From contig NZ_OY776217.1 in the NCBI RefSeq assembly GCF_963675455.1, positions 3,024,001-3,088,000 on the forward strand: DNA of 64,000 bases, in the 5' to 3' direction. Below the pieces are notes generated by a model that was not told the origin of the DNA, made no database searches, and was given only the letters and a program-made list of their open reading frames with translations. Below, piece by piece: positions 33,631 through 42,225 of the stretch (its first letter is position 1; each line of letters starts with the position of its first letter). This stretch comes from Emcibacter sp. Lineage in GTDB: Bacteria; Pseudomonadota; Alphaproteobacteria; Sphingomonadales; Emcibacteraceae. Position numbers and translations under genes: made by a program.

Positions 33631-34431
33631 TCAGGTAAAATCGGCAAAGTCGAGGCCGGTGATCAGCCCTTCCGTCACCCAGGTTTTTAGGAATTCAGCT
33701 GCCCTCATCGGAGCTTCTTCACCGTGATAGCCGGCAAGGCATTCACATAATGCAGCAAAATCCGTGCCCGTCATTGCCTGGTCCAGCATTTGTGCTTCGT
33801 CATTTTCCAGAGAGCGGAAATAACTCACCAAATCGTGACGCCACTGAATGACCCTGATCGGGTCGGCATTTTTCTGCGGTGAAACCGGTTCCTCATCACT
33901 GTCCACTTCCATTCGCTGAACCGATGACCAGATGGCGGGAACATTCCAGGCAAAGCTATTCCAGTGAAGGGATGGATGAAAAACAAACCTCAGGGTCGTC
34001 CAGCTGCCTGGCGACAACGTAGCTACCTGCTCGAAAGTTACCGGCACCCTGTCCGATGCATCAAAGACATCAATAAACGTCCATTCGAACCTTGCCATTT
34101 CGGCCAGAAAGGGCTGTTCACGGAATTTCTCTCCCTCGAGAAAAGTCTCCATATGCCGGCCTAAATAACGCAGGGAAGGATGTTCGGAAGGATAAGCGGC
34201 AATATAGGCATTGCACAAACTGTAAAATTGTTCATCCCCCAGCATGGTATGCAGGACCGGGAAATCCTTCTGCAGGACCTCCCTGAGCCGGGCCCCGTAG
34301 GCATGGCCGTAAATCGCCAGTCTCTGTTCAGGACCGATACGGCCGCCTTCGGAAATTTCAGACACTAAATCCCCCGTCTGTAGCATAACTGAGGACTTGA
34401 ACAGCTTTTGCAGCTCTTTCAGGCTGGTCAT
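33631..34431 (-). CDS. bufC: DUF2063/BufC family protein, operon 2
   Basis: 266 residues, a paralogue of the protein at 31494 but clearly diverged. N-terminal DUF2063: RIGPEQRLAIYGHAYGARLR, LREVLQKDFPVLHTMLGDEQ and YPSEHPSLRYLGRHM, followed by MARFEWTFIDVFDA. This is closer to the HvfC consensus (RL.IY...Y..RL..AL...FP.L) than the operon 1 protein. It overlaps the bufB2 end by four bases and ends operon 2, 160 bases before bufA1. Confidence 0.83.
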   Translation of the reverse strand: MTSLKELQKLFKSSVMLQTGDLVSEISEGGRIGPEQRLAIYGHAYGARLREVLQKDFPVLHTMLGDEQFYSLCNAYIAAYPSEHPSLRYLGRHMETFLEGEKFREQPFLAEMARFEWTFIDVFDASDRVPVTFEQVATLSPGSWTTLRFVFHPSLHWNSFAWNVPAIWSSVQRMEVDSDEEPVSPQKNADPIRVIQWRHDLVSYFRSLENDEAQMLDQAMTGTDFAALCECLAGYHGEEAPMRAAEFLKTWVTEGLITGLDFADFT

Positions 34432-35264
34432 GACAGCACCTCGGCGCCGATCTTCCGGGCGATCTCCAGTTCAGCAACCAGGTCCTGAAAAGGCGGGATC
34501 TGGTCATCCCGTTCGATCATGCTGGAAACGGGGCCGAATTTTTTCAGCGCCCGGCGATAGAGTTGCCAGACATCCCCGGGAACGTCCTGATCATGGGTGT
34601 CGATGATATAATCGCCGTTATGCTGGTGTCCGGCCAGATGAAACTGCCTGACCCGCGACGCAGGTATGGCCTCCAGATAGGTCAGCGGGTCAAATTCATG
34701 ATTGAAGGCACTGACAAAGATATTGTTGATATCCAGCAGAATCAGGCAATCTGCGCGCGTCGCCACTTCAGAAAGAAAATCCCACTCGGTCATATCCGAC
34801 TTTTTGTATGATAGATAACTAGACACATTTTCCAGCAGGATCTGTCGGCCAAGAAAATCCTGGACCTGCCCAACCCTGTCAACCACATGATCCAGACTGT
34901 CCTCGCAATAGGGAAGCGGCATCAGGTCATGAAGATTATGTCCGCCCTGCCCCGTCCAGCACAGATGATCGGAAATCCAGCAGGGTTCAACCCTTTCCGC
35001 CAGGGCCTTGAGGTCCTTGAGATATTCCCGGTCCAGAGGATCTGTGGAGCCGATCGACATCGATACCCCGTGCATGACCAGAGGATATCGTTCCCTGACC
35101 CTGTCCAAATGCCATAACGGCTTGCCGCCGGGCACCATATAATTTTCGGACAGTATCTCGAACCAGTCCACATCCACACGCCTGTCCTGGTCTGCAGACA
35201 GGATGTCGTCGTAATGCTCCGGTCTCAGGCCAAGACCGTATCCCAGAAAATGCTCTTTTGTCAT
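34428..35264 (-). CDS. bufB: DUF692/MNIO enzyme, operon 2
   Basis: 278 residues. MNIO motifs: GYGLGLRPEHYDDIL, WFEILSENYM, LVMHGVSMSIGS, SDHLCWTGQGGHNLHDLMPL, LLENVSSYLSY, CLILLDINNIFVSAFNH and FHLAGHQH, with VIDTHD-like YIIDTHDQDVP. The set of His/Asp/Glu ligands is complete. The start at 35264 is preferred over 35273. A strong hairpin separates it from bufA2. Confidence 0.9.
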   Translation of the reverse strand: MTKEHFLGYGLGLRPEHYDDILSADQDRRVDVDWFEILSENYMVPGGKPLWHLDRVRERYPLVMHGVSMSIGSTDPLDREYLKDLKALAERVEPCWISDHLCWTGQGGHNLHDLMPLPYCEDSLDHVVDRVGQVQDFLGRQILLENVSSYLSYKKSDMTEWDFLSEVATRADCLILLDINNIFVSAFNHEFDPLTYLEAIPASRVRQFHLAGHQHNGDYIIDTHDQDVPGDVWQLYRRALKKFGPVSSMIERDDQIPPFQDLVAELEIARKIGAEVLS

Positions 35265-35274
35265 ATCACCCATA

Positions 35275-35307
35275 AAAATAGCGGCTTTTTGGCGCAGCCG
35301 CTATTTT
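35275..35307 (-). terminator. Strong hairpin between bufA2 and bufB2 (attenuator)
   Basis: AAAATAGCGGCT (35275-35286) pairs with AGCCGCTATTTT (35296-35307) over 12 perfect base pairs. On the minus strand the stem is followed directly by T, so it looks like an intrinsic terminator. It sits after the precursor gene and before its enzymes, so part of the transcripts would stop there, giving more precursor than enzyme (inference). Confidence 0.75.
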
Positions 35308-35335
35308 ACTCTGTGCAGAAAATTTTCTGCAGGAA

Positions 35336-35596
35336 TTATTTTTCTTTTTCTACCTTGCCACCGGCTTTTTCACAGGCTTCAGCAGACATCTTCACAAACC
35401 CCTGGCCTTTGCAAGCACCATGCCCCTTACAGGCGTTGTGTTCCGTTTTGCAGTCATTGTGTCCCTTGCAGGCATTTACGCCGTGACATTTGACCATATG
35501 TTCCTCGCCGGCGGTTGCAGTAGCAGGAGCTGTGGCAAAAAAACCGGCCGCGGCAACGGCCATTGCAAGACCGGTGGCTTTCATTGTTGTACTCAT
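35336..35596 (-). CDS. bufA2: Bufferin precursor, BufA2 type
   Basis: 86-residue RiPP precursor. Signal peptide (GLAMAVAAAGFFATAPATA), then a Lys/His/Cys-rich core: EHMVKCHGVNACKGHNDC, KTEHNACKGHGACKGQGF and a final EACEKAGG. Six cysteines in repeated ACKG units fit the BufA2 class. AAAGGAATACGAG lies before the start. The inverted repeat TTGTTAT/ATAACAA upstream (35625-35659) may be an operator. The gene is followed by the hairpin at 35275 and then bufB2-bufC2. Confidence 0.88.
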   Translation of the reverse strand: MSTTMKATGLAMAVAAAGFFATAPATATAGEEHMVKCHGVNACKGHNDCKTEHNACKGHGACKGQGFVKMSAEACEKAGGKVEKEK

Positions 35597-35624
35597 CTCG
35601 TATTCCTTTATTTGATGTTGATGC

Positions 35625-35659
35625 TTGTTATCGGATATTCAGCAGGCTACTCATAACAA
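35625..35659. promoter_or_regulatory. Inverted repeat upstream of bufA2
   Basis: TTGTTAT (35625-35631) and ATAACAA (35653-35659) are separated by 21 bases, 29 bases upstream of the start. Two helical turns apart, the halves could bind a dimer or two dimers. No regulator gene is adjacent. Confidence 0.3.
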
Positions 35660-35722
35660 ATGGACAGATACTCATACAGTCACAGCCGTTCACATGTTTG
35701 TGTTTTGGCGAAAAATATATCA

Positions 35723-36520
35723 CTAGTTCCCGTAATGGGTTTCCACTTTTATTTCGGGCAAACCATAATAATAAGGATACAACATAGTTGCCAATTCACC
35801 CGTCTCGGCAAATTTGGCAATTGCAGAATTAAACCTCATGATAAAGTCCCGGTTTTCAGGAGTATCATAGCAGGCAAAACGTTCTGGACTGACGAACTGC
35901 GGCTTCGCAGTATCATAGAGTATCTCACTCATTTCCTGCGGATTGGCCACAAGGGGAAGATCAGGGAAATAAGAGATGATTGCATCGACCCTTTCGAATA
36001 AAAGCAAATTCAGGTTTTGACGCTCTGTTTCCACCCCAACAATTTCCTTAGCCTGTTTTAGATTATCAAGATTATAACCATAACCATTTACAACTCCCAC
36101 CCGAAGCCCGTTGATTTGACGCAATGGTTCTGTGTGGTTCTTTTTCAGCACGACCAGGTACACGATTGCCTGATTAAACGCATTCGAACGAATTACTTTC
36201 AGATCTTCATCCGCCCGATAATCCGGAAACAGACACCCCCTGCCTGTTTTAGAAAATTCCCTTGAAAGTCTTCTCCCCGGAACGGGTCTCAGCTCTATCG
36301 ACCGACCTGTCTCCCGGCTGATCCGTTCAAGCAACAGGTTGTATCTGGCATCTTTCGGTACACCAATCAGTCCATCGATTCTGAGACTTGTAATAATTAC
36401 CGGCATCTTTTCCTGTGATGCTGAAAACGACACCTGAGCCCAGAAGGACAAGAATAACGCCAGAACGGCATACCCTGTCACCAATCCCGAAGTTCTGAAA
36501 ATCAAATAGAAAGGCGTCAT
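35723..36520 (-). CDS. Periplasmic solute-binding protein (SBP family 3-like)
   Basis: 265 residues. An N-terminal signal (GYAVLALFLSFWAQVSFSAS) is followed by a bilobed binding fold: LLLERISRETGRSIELRPVP, GLRVGVVNGYGYNL, DAIISYFPDLPLVANP and FNSAIAKFAETGELATML. It resembles the polar amino acid-binding family, but no permease or ATPase is adjacent, so it may be a sensor-type or redox-linked SBP. The ligand is unknown. Confidence 0.7.
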   Translation of the reverse strand: MTPFYLIFRTSGLVTGYAVLALFLSFWAQVSFSASQEKMPVIITSLRIDGLIGVPKDARYNLLLERISRETGRSIELRPVPGRRLSREFSKTGRGCLFPDYRADEDLKVIRSNAFNQAIVYLVVLKKNHTEPLRQINGLRVGVVNGYGYNLDNLKQAKEIVGVETERQNLNLLLFERVDAIISYFPDLPLVANPQEMSEILYDTAKPQFVSPERFACYDTPENRDFIMRFNSAIAKFAETGELATMLYPYYYGLPEIKVETHYGN

Positions 36521-36985
36521 ATTTTTTCCGGGAAAATGATCAGAAACATTACAACAACTTAAAGTATAACATCCAAAAGCAAAAACCCCAATACATCAGA
36601 ATGAGACAATGTATTATCTGAAAAGAATTTAATAATAATTCTTATTTACATTATCAAAAAGCTCTGTATATTGAGAATCACCAACAGGAACCGGTGATAC
36701 CCGATGGTGAGCAACATTGGTATTACCCGGGCGGAAGGTCCTTTTGGTCTTTTTAGGACCTTCCGCTATCGTCCTGCTGGTACCTATACTCCTCGAATAC
36801 CCTGACCTGGCATATGCTCAATCCACCCATCCAAACCAAACATATGCCAGGTCCTCCCTCTCCCTTCCCGGCAAAGAAAATTCTGCTGAATTTTTCATTA
36901 GATATTGCTTTTGTAATTAATTTGCCAATAATCAAATTCACACTTTATTAACTATAAATCGGGAACAACCGAAAAGGATCCTACG
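36521..36985. other. 465-base intergenic region
   Basis: Between the solute-binding protein and mscS. AT-rich at both ends; the middle holds the structured candidate RNA described separately. The mscS start is preceded by AAAAGGATCC. Confidence 0.5.
36645..36853 (+). ncRNA. Candidate small RNA locus with three hairpins
   Basis: A sigma70-type promoter, TTTACA (36645-36650) with a 16-base spacer and TATATT (36667-36672), points into a run of hairpins: ATCACC/GGTGAT (36677-36698), GCGGAAGGTCCT/AGGACCTTCCGC (36731-36766, 12 perfect pairs) and GACCTGGCATATG/CATATGCCAGGTC (36804-36853, 13 pairs). There is no coding frame here. Hairpins 2 and 3 have loops of 12 and 24 bases. Confidence 0.4.
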
Positions 36986-37825
36986 ATGGAAGAAAATGTT
37001 CAGGAAACGGTTATGGAACATATGGATACGATTATGGTCTATATCGAAACCTACGGATTAAATGTGATTTTTGCCCTGCTTACGCTGATCGTTGGCTGGA
37101 TAATCGCCAACTGGGCCAAGAATGCCACCAAGCGCATGCTCGGCAAGAGTGAAAAAGTAGACAATACTTTGACATCCTTTTTCGCCAGTCTTGTGCGCTA
37201 CGTCATCCTGATCTTTACCCTGATCGCGGTCCTTGGCCGGTTTGGCGTGGAAACTGCAAGCCTGATCGCCATTCTCGGTGCCGCTTCCCTCGCTATCGGC
37301 CTGGCCCTGCAGGGTACGCTCAGCAATGTAGCCGCCGGTGTCATGCTGCTGATCTTCCGTCCCTTCAAGGTCGGGGATTTCATTGAAGGCGCAGGACATG
37401 CCGGGGTAATCAAGAACCTGGGTCTGTTTGTCACCGAAATGGCCACTGGTGACAATGTCCAGATCATTGTCCCCAACAGCGCCATCTGGGGATCCTCCAT
37501 CAAGAATTACAGCCACCACACAAACCGCCGTGTGGATCTGGTGATCGGGATCGGCTATGGCGATAATATCGATGACGCCCTGAAAGCTATCGGCGAAGTT
37601 CTGGATGCAGATGACAGGGTGCTGAAAGACCCGGAAGCCGCCATGTTCGTGGGTGAACTGGCAGACAGTTCTGTCAATCTTGTCGTCAGAGCCTGGACGG
37701 CAAACAGCAATTACTGGCCTGTGAAAGCCGCCCTGACCAAAAACATCAAACACAAGCTTGATGAAAAGGGCATCAACATCCCTTACCCGCAAATGGACAT
37801 GCATGTCATTTCCATGCCCGGATAA
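36986..37825 (+). CDS. mscS: Small-conductance mechanosensitive channel MscS
   Basis: 279-residue channel of the inner membrane that opens under membrane tension. Three helices near the N-terminus, including the pore helix pattern LAIGLALQGTLSNVAAGVML, then the beta domain FRPFKVGDFIEGAGHAGV and VPNSAIWGSSIKNYSHH. The end, GINIPYPQMDMHV, is the family terminus. It is close to the classic E. coli MscS length. Hairpin 37852-37887 follows. Confidence 0.95.
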   Translation: MEENVQETVMEHMDTIMVYIETYGLNVIFALLTLIVGWIIANWAKNATKRMLGKSEKVDNTLTSFFASLVRYVILIFTLIAVLGRFGVETASLIAILGAASLAIGLALQGTLSNVAAGVMLLIFRPFKVGDFIEGAGHAGVIKNLGLFVTEMATGDNVQIIVPNSAIWGSSIKNYSHHTNRRVDLVIGIGYGDNIDDALKAIGEVLDADDRVLKDPEAAMFVGELADSSVNLVVRAWTANSNYWPVKAALTKNIKHKLDEKGINIPYPQMDMHVISMPG

Positions 37826-37851
37826 GGCTGAGATTCACTAGTTTTACTGGT

Positions 37852-37887
37852 GATAAGCCGTTCGTCGCCAATTTCCAACGGCTTATC
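37852..37887 (+). terminator. Hairpin downstream of mscS
   Basis: GATAAGCCGTT pairs with AACGGCTTATC (11 bp), loop of 14 bases. It is 27 bases after the mscS stop; no T-run follows, so it may end transcription only weakly or form part of the leader of the RND operon. Confidence 0.5.
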
Positions 37888-37910
37888 GCAAACAGGTTTT
37901 GATTGTATAA

Positions 37911-37970
37911 AATCCCCTGTATCCCGGATGATGTGGAACATTTATAGACATCATCTAGGGACAGGGGATT
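37911..37970 (+). promoter_or_regulatory. Leader hairpin covering the RND gene's ribosome binding site
   Basis: AATCCCCTGT (37911-37920) pairs with ACAGGGGATT (37961-37970), and inside it GATGATGT (37927-37934) pairs with ACATCATC (37948-37955). The AGGGGA next to the ATG at 37974 is within the 3' arm, so the start would be blocked when the hairpin forms. A TATAAA at 37906-37911 with a weak -35 would start the transcript near 37918 and cut the outer stem, so which structure forms depends on the true start. Confidence 0.55.
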
Positions 37971-37973
37971 GTC

Positions 37974-40900
37974 ATGAACTGGACAGAAAAAAGTCTGAAG
38001 AACCCGGCCGTCGTCGCCGTTATCGTCGCCATCATATTCCTGTTTGGCGCCTTCAGTATCAGCAGACTTCCGGTTCAGCTTTTCCCCAACATCGAACAGC
38101 CTGAAGTTTCTATTTCGACGTACTGGCGGGCGGCCTCGCCCACAGAAGTTGAATCAGAAATCACAGAACCCCTTGAGAAGGTCCTGCAGGGGATCCCCGG
38201 CCTGGAGGAAATGAATGTCTATTCCAACCAGGACGGCGCCTGGGCAAATCTCAGATTCGGCATCACCACGAACATGGATCGGACCCTTCTGGACGTGATC
38301 AGCCGACTCAACCGGCTTCCCCCCCTGCCCGCAGACGCGGACCAGCCAATACTGCATATGGGCGGCGGCGGTGCGGACAGCGACCGGCTGATCTTCTATT
38401 TCGTACAGAAGCTTCCGGACAATCCCAACAGCGTCGAAGACTATATGCAATTCATCAACGACACCTTGATCCCCCGTATCGAGGCCCTTGAAGGCGTCTC
38501 GCGCGTCGATAATGAAACCAGCATGCCGGAAGAGGAAGTCCAGATCATTTTTGATCCCTTCAAGGCCGCCCAGTTGAATGTGCAGATTCCCCGCGTCGCC
38601 CAGCTTGCCGGCCAGTCCCGGGATGTTTCCGGCGGCGTCATTGAAGACGGGCGCCGACGTTATACCCTTCGCTTTCAGGGCCGCTATACACCGGAATATC
38701 TGAGCAACATGATTCTGGAGTGGCGCGACGGTACGCCTATCCGCCTGGGCGATATTGCCGATATCAAGGTACAGCGCGGCATGCTGACCGATGTGGGTGT
38801 CCAGAACGGCAACCCGGCCCTGTCTCTGAATATCTTCAAGGAAAGCGGCGCCAATACCCTTGCCACCATTGAGCGGGTCAATGCCCTGGCCGATGAACTG
38901 AACTCGACGATCCTGAAGGAAAAAGGCCTGATCATGCAGAAGTCCTTCGATCCTTCTGTCTTTATCAAGCGGGCCATCGGGTTGCTTAGCTCGAACCTGC
39001 TGATCGGCATCGCCTTTGCCGTCGGAATTCTCTGGTGGTTCCTGCGCCAGGTCCGGGCAACCTTTATTATTGCCACGACCATTCCGGTCTGCCTGCTGGC
39101 CACCTTTATTGTGTTACAGCTGACCGGACGCAGCCTGAATGTGATCTCGCTGGCCGGCCTCGCCTTTGCCACCGGCATGGTGCTTGATGCCGCCATTGTG
39201 GTTATGGAAAACATCTGTCGGCTCAGGGAAAAAGGCCTCAAGGACACCGACGCCTGTCAGGTAGGGTCCCAGCAGGTCTGGGGGGCTCTTCTGGCCTCAA
39301 CCGCCACCACGGTCGCCATCTTCATTCCCGTCCTGTTCCTGGAGGACGTCGAAGGACAGCTTTTCGCTGACCTGGCCCTGACCATCGCCATCGCGGTGAG
39401 TTTTTCCCTGGTTGCGGCTGTGACCATCCTGCCCGTAGCCAACAAGAAATTCATGCACGGCAAAATGCCCGAGGATCGCAATATGGCGACCTGGAAACGT
39501 ATGTCAGCCGGTATCATAAAAATTACCAATGCACCCCGGAAACGCTATGGCTGGATTTTCGGCCTGATCGGTATATCACTTCTCAGCAGCTACCTGCTGT
39601 TTCCGAAAATGGACTATCTTCCGCCGGTAAAACGTGACGCCGTCGACATGTTCCTGCAAATTCCGCCGGGGACATCGTCCGATGTCCTGAAGAATGAAAT
39701 TGCCGCCACCATTGTGGAGCGCCTTGATCCCTATATGAAAGGGGAAAAGCAGCCTGCGCTCAGGAATTACTATCTGCTCACCTGGAACGGCGGCCAGGGC
39801 GCCACCATCGGTATTCGCGCCAAGGACCAGGGTATGGTCAAGGAACTTGAGCGTGTTGTTAAAGAAGAGATTACCATTGGACTTCCCGACGTTCAGGCCT
39901 TCGGCGGACAGGGTAACCTGTTTGGCGGTTTCGGCGGCAATGGCAGTGTCGAGATCCACATCCAGTCCTCCAACGAAACAGTCCTGGCTGAAGCCACGGA
40001 AAAAGTCACAGACCTTCTGAGAGAGGCCCTGCCTGAAGCCATGGTTCAGGCACAGCAAAGCGGTGAACAAACCCAGCCGTTGCTCAATATCACTCCCAAT
40101 GACCGCCGCATCCAGGAAGCCGGATGGAGTCGTAATGATGTGGCCCGGGTTGTTCAGACCCTGGGCAACGGCCTTTATGTCGGTGAATATTTTGACGGCG
40201 AGAAACGGATGAACATCATCCTGAAAACCCTGCCCAACAACAGCGGGGAGGATCTTACCGCCATCCCGCTGGCCACCACCAGCGGCGGCATTATGCAGCT
40301 TGGCGAACTGGCCAATGTGGAAACAACGGTAGGACCGCAGTTCATCAAAAGAACTAACGGCCGCCGCACATCCACTATCAACCTTGTTCCGCCCCAGGGC
40401 ATCGCCCTGCAGGAGGCTCTGGAAATTGTCCGGGAAAAAGTTGAGCCGGCAGCCCGGGAAATCCTCGGCGCTGAAGGCAGCATCATTTACGGCGGCAGCG
40501 CCAATCAGCTGAAAAAGGCCATCAGCAGCCTCGGCACCAACTTCCTGCTCGCTTTCGGCCTGCTGTTCCTGATCCTGGCCGCCCTGTTCAAATCACCGAG
40601 GGATGCAGCGCTGGTACTCATTTCCATCCCGCTGGCCACAGTCGGCGGTATCGCCGCCATCCGGCTGCTGAATCTGATCACCTTCCAGCCGCTTGACCTG
40701 CTGACCATGATAGGTTTCATCATCCTGCTCGGTCTGGTGGTCAATAACGCCATCCTGCTTGTGGTTCAGACCCGCAAGGCGGAAAGTGAAGGCAACGAGC
40801 GTTCAGAGGCCGTACAGCAGGCCCTGGAGCTGCGTATGCGACCGATCCTGATGAGCACCCTGACCAGCATCGTCGGCATGCTGCCGTTGCTGCTGTTCCC

Positions 40901-41093
40901 CGGCGAAGGAAGCGCCATTTACCGCGGCCTTGCGGCCAGCATTGTCGGCGGCATGACCGTCAGCACCATCTTTACCCTGCTGCTGATGCCAAGCCTGTTG
41001 CAGCTGGGAAAAAACACCACGCGTCCGCAGATTGTTGTCAGCAACCGGACATACGACAAAAAAGAAGACAAAATGATAGGAGTGGGAGAATGA
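37974..41093 (+). CDS. RND efflux pump permease (AcrB/MexF-type)
   Basis: 1039-residue inner membrane proton antiporter. N-terminal helix IVAIIFLFGAFSISRLPVQL, then the porter motif FPNIEQPEVSISTYWRAASP, two periplasmic domains, and central helices with AIVVMENICRLREKG and TIAIAVSFSLVAAVTILP. The second half repeats the fold (FALLFLILAALFKSPRDAAL-like and LLGLVVNNAILLV). It belongs to the HAE-type superfamily; the substrate is not known. It overlaps the adaptor gene by four bases. No outer membrane factor is adjacent. Confidence 0.94.
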   Translation: MNWTEKSLKNPAVVAVIVAIIFLFGAFSISRLPVQLFPNIEQPEVSISTYWRAASPTEVESEITEPLEKVLQGIPGLEEMNVYSNQDGAWANLRFGITTNMDRTLLDVISRLNRLPPLPADADQPILHMGGGGADSDRLIFYFVQKLPDNPNSVEDYMQFINDTLIPRIEALEGVSRVDNETSMPEEEVQIIFDPFKAAQLNVQIPRVAQLAGQSRDVSGGVIEDGRRRYTLRFQGRYTPEYLSNMILEWRDGTPIRLGDIADIKVQRGMLTDVGVQNGNPALSLNIFKESGANTLATIERVNALADELNSTILKEKGLIMQKSFDPSVFIKRAIGLLSSNLLIGIAFAVGILWWFLRQVRATFIIATTIPVCLLATFIVLQLTGRSLNVISLAGLAFATGMVLDAAIVVMENICRLREKGLKDTDACQVGSQQVWGALLASTATTVAIFIPVLFLEDVEGQLFADLALTIAIAVSFSLVAAVTILPVANKKFMHGKMPEDRNMATWKRMSAGIIKITNAPRKRYGWIFGLIGISLLSSYLLFPKMDYLPPVKRDAVDMFLQIPPGTSSDVLKNEIAATIVERLDPYMKGEKQPALRNYYLLTWNGGQGATIGIRAKDQGMVKELERVVKEEITIGLPDVQAFGGQGNLFGGFGGNGSVEIHIQSSNETVLAEATEKVTDLLREALPEAMVQAQQSGEQTQPLLNITPNDRRIQEAGWSRNDVARVVQTLGNGLYVGEYFDGEKRMNIILKTLPNNSGEDLTAIPLATTSGGIMQLGELANVETTVGPQFIKRTNGRRTSTINLVPPQGIALQEALEIVREKVEPAAREILGAEGSIIYGGSANQLKKAISSLGTNFLLAFGLLFLILAALFKSPRDAALVLISIPLATVGGIAAIRLLNLITFQPLDLLTMIGFIILLGLVVNNAILLVVQTRKAESEGNERSEAVQQALELRMRPILMSTLTSIVGMLPLLLFPGEGSAIYRGLAASIVGGMTVSTIFTLLLMPSLLQLGKNTTRPQIVVSNRTYDKKEDKMIGVGE

Positions 41094-42196
41094 CCCTTTC
41101 AGCAATTCTGGGAACCGGATTAAGAAAAACAACCCGGATGAAAGGACAGTTAGGCCTGTATTTCCTGCTGGCCCTGCCTCTGGCCGGAGCGATAACGGCA
41201 CAGGCCCAGGACATGCCAAAAGCCCGTGTCGTGGTCGGCGAGGTCGTGAACACTGAAATGTCCCCGACCCTGACCGTTCCCGGCAGCGTCATCAGCATGC
41301 ATGATTCCCGGCTTGCTGCCGAAACCTCCGCCACCGTGGACTGGGTTGCCGAAGTGGGCACCCAGGTGGAAAAAGGCGAGCCTGTCGCCCGCCTCAATCC
41401 GCGCCTCTTATCTCTTGACCTGGCCAACCGGGAAGCGGAAATCAAAAGCACCGAGGCCCAGATCGAATTCCGGCGGAAGGAAGTTGCCCGCCTGGAAGAA
41501 CTTCTGAAGAAAAGCACCATTTCCGAAGCCCGCTATGACGAGGCCTATTCCACCCTTGCGGTCCTCAAACAACAACTGGAGCAGGCAAAGGCGGAACGGG
41601 ACCGCACGGAATATCTGCTGGAAAAAAGTGTGATCCGGGCCCCGGTTCCCGGCTGGGTGGTCGAACGCTTTATCTCTGTCGGGGAATATGTATCCGCCGG
41701 CAGCGAAGTCGTCCGTCTGGTCGATACAAAAGAGACGGAAATCAGCGCCCAGGCCCCGCTGAGCCTGGTTGACGGCCTGAATGCCGGGATGAAAATTACC
41801 GTCACCAATGGCGTCAACAGCATCACCACTCCGGTCCGGGCCATCATTCCGGTTGGCGACAATGTCAGCCGCATGGTTGAAATCCGGCTGGAAATACCTG
41901 AAAACTTGTGGATAATAGGATCTGCCGTCAGGGTGAACCTGCCGAAAGACCTGCCGCGCAAGGTGACAGCCATCCCCCGGGATGCCCTGATCATCCGTGC
42001 CGGCCGCAATTTTGTCTTTCGGGTCAATGACGAAGGTAAATCGGAAAATGTCGCTGTCAGCACCGGCGCCATTGCAGATAACCTGATTGAAGTCGAGGGC
42101 AGTCTGAAGGCAGGCGACAGGGTCATCGTCCGTGGTGGAGAAACCCTGAAAGCAGGCCAGGACGTGGAGATTATCTCCGGCAGCGACCTGTCCTGA
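41090..42196 (+). CDS. RND efflux periplasmic adaptor protein
   Basis: 368-residue membrane fusion protein. A signal or anchor (LGLYFLLALPLAGAITAQA) leads to a lipoyl half (MHDSRLAAETSATVDWVAEV and GEPVARLNPRLL), a coiled-coil hairpin of about 65 residues with many Glu/Lys, and the second lipoyl half EKSVIRAPVPGWVVERF. Beta-barrel and end domains follow. It links the permease to an outer membrane channel, perhaps the TolC at the left edge (inference). Confidence 0.93.
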   Translation: MTLSAILGTGLRKTTRMKGQLGLYFLLALPLAGAITAQAQDMPKARVVVGEVVNTEMSPTLTVPGSVISMHDSRLAAETSATVDWVAEVGTQVEKGEPVARLNPRLLSLDLANREAEIKSTEAQIEFRRKEVARLEELLKKSTISEARYDEAYSTLAVLKQQLEQAKAERDRTEYLLEKSVIRAPVPGWVVERFISVGEYVSAGSEVVRLVDTKETEISAQAPLSLVDGLNAGMKITVTNGVNSITTPVRAIIPVGDNVSRMVEIRLEIPENLWIIGSAVRVNLPKDLPRKVTAIPRDALIIRAGRNFVFRVNDEGKSENVAVSTGAIADNLIEVEGSLKAGDRVIVRGGETLKAGQDVEIISGSDLS

Positions 42197-42225
42197 CATA
42201 AGATACAACAGGGGTTGCAGATCGT

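Noticed and set aside
36717..36941. Short open frames on both strands over the inverted repeats
   Set aside because: They are by-products of the palindromic sequence and have no ribosome binding site.
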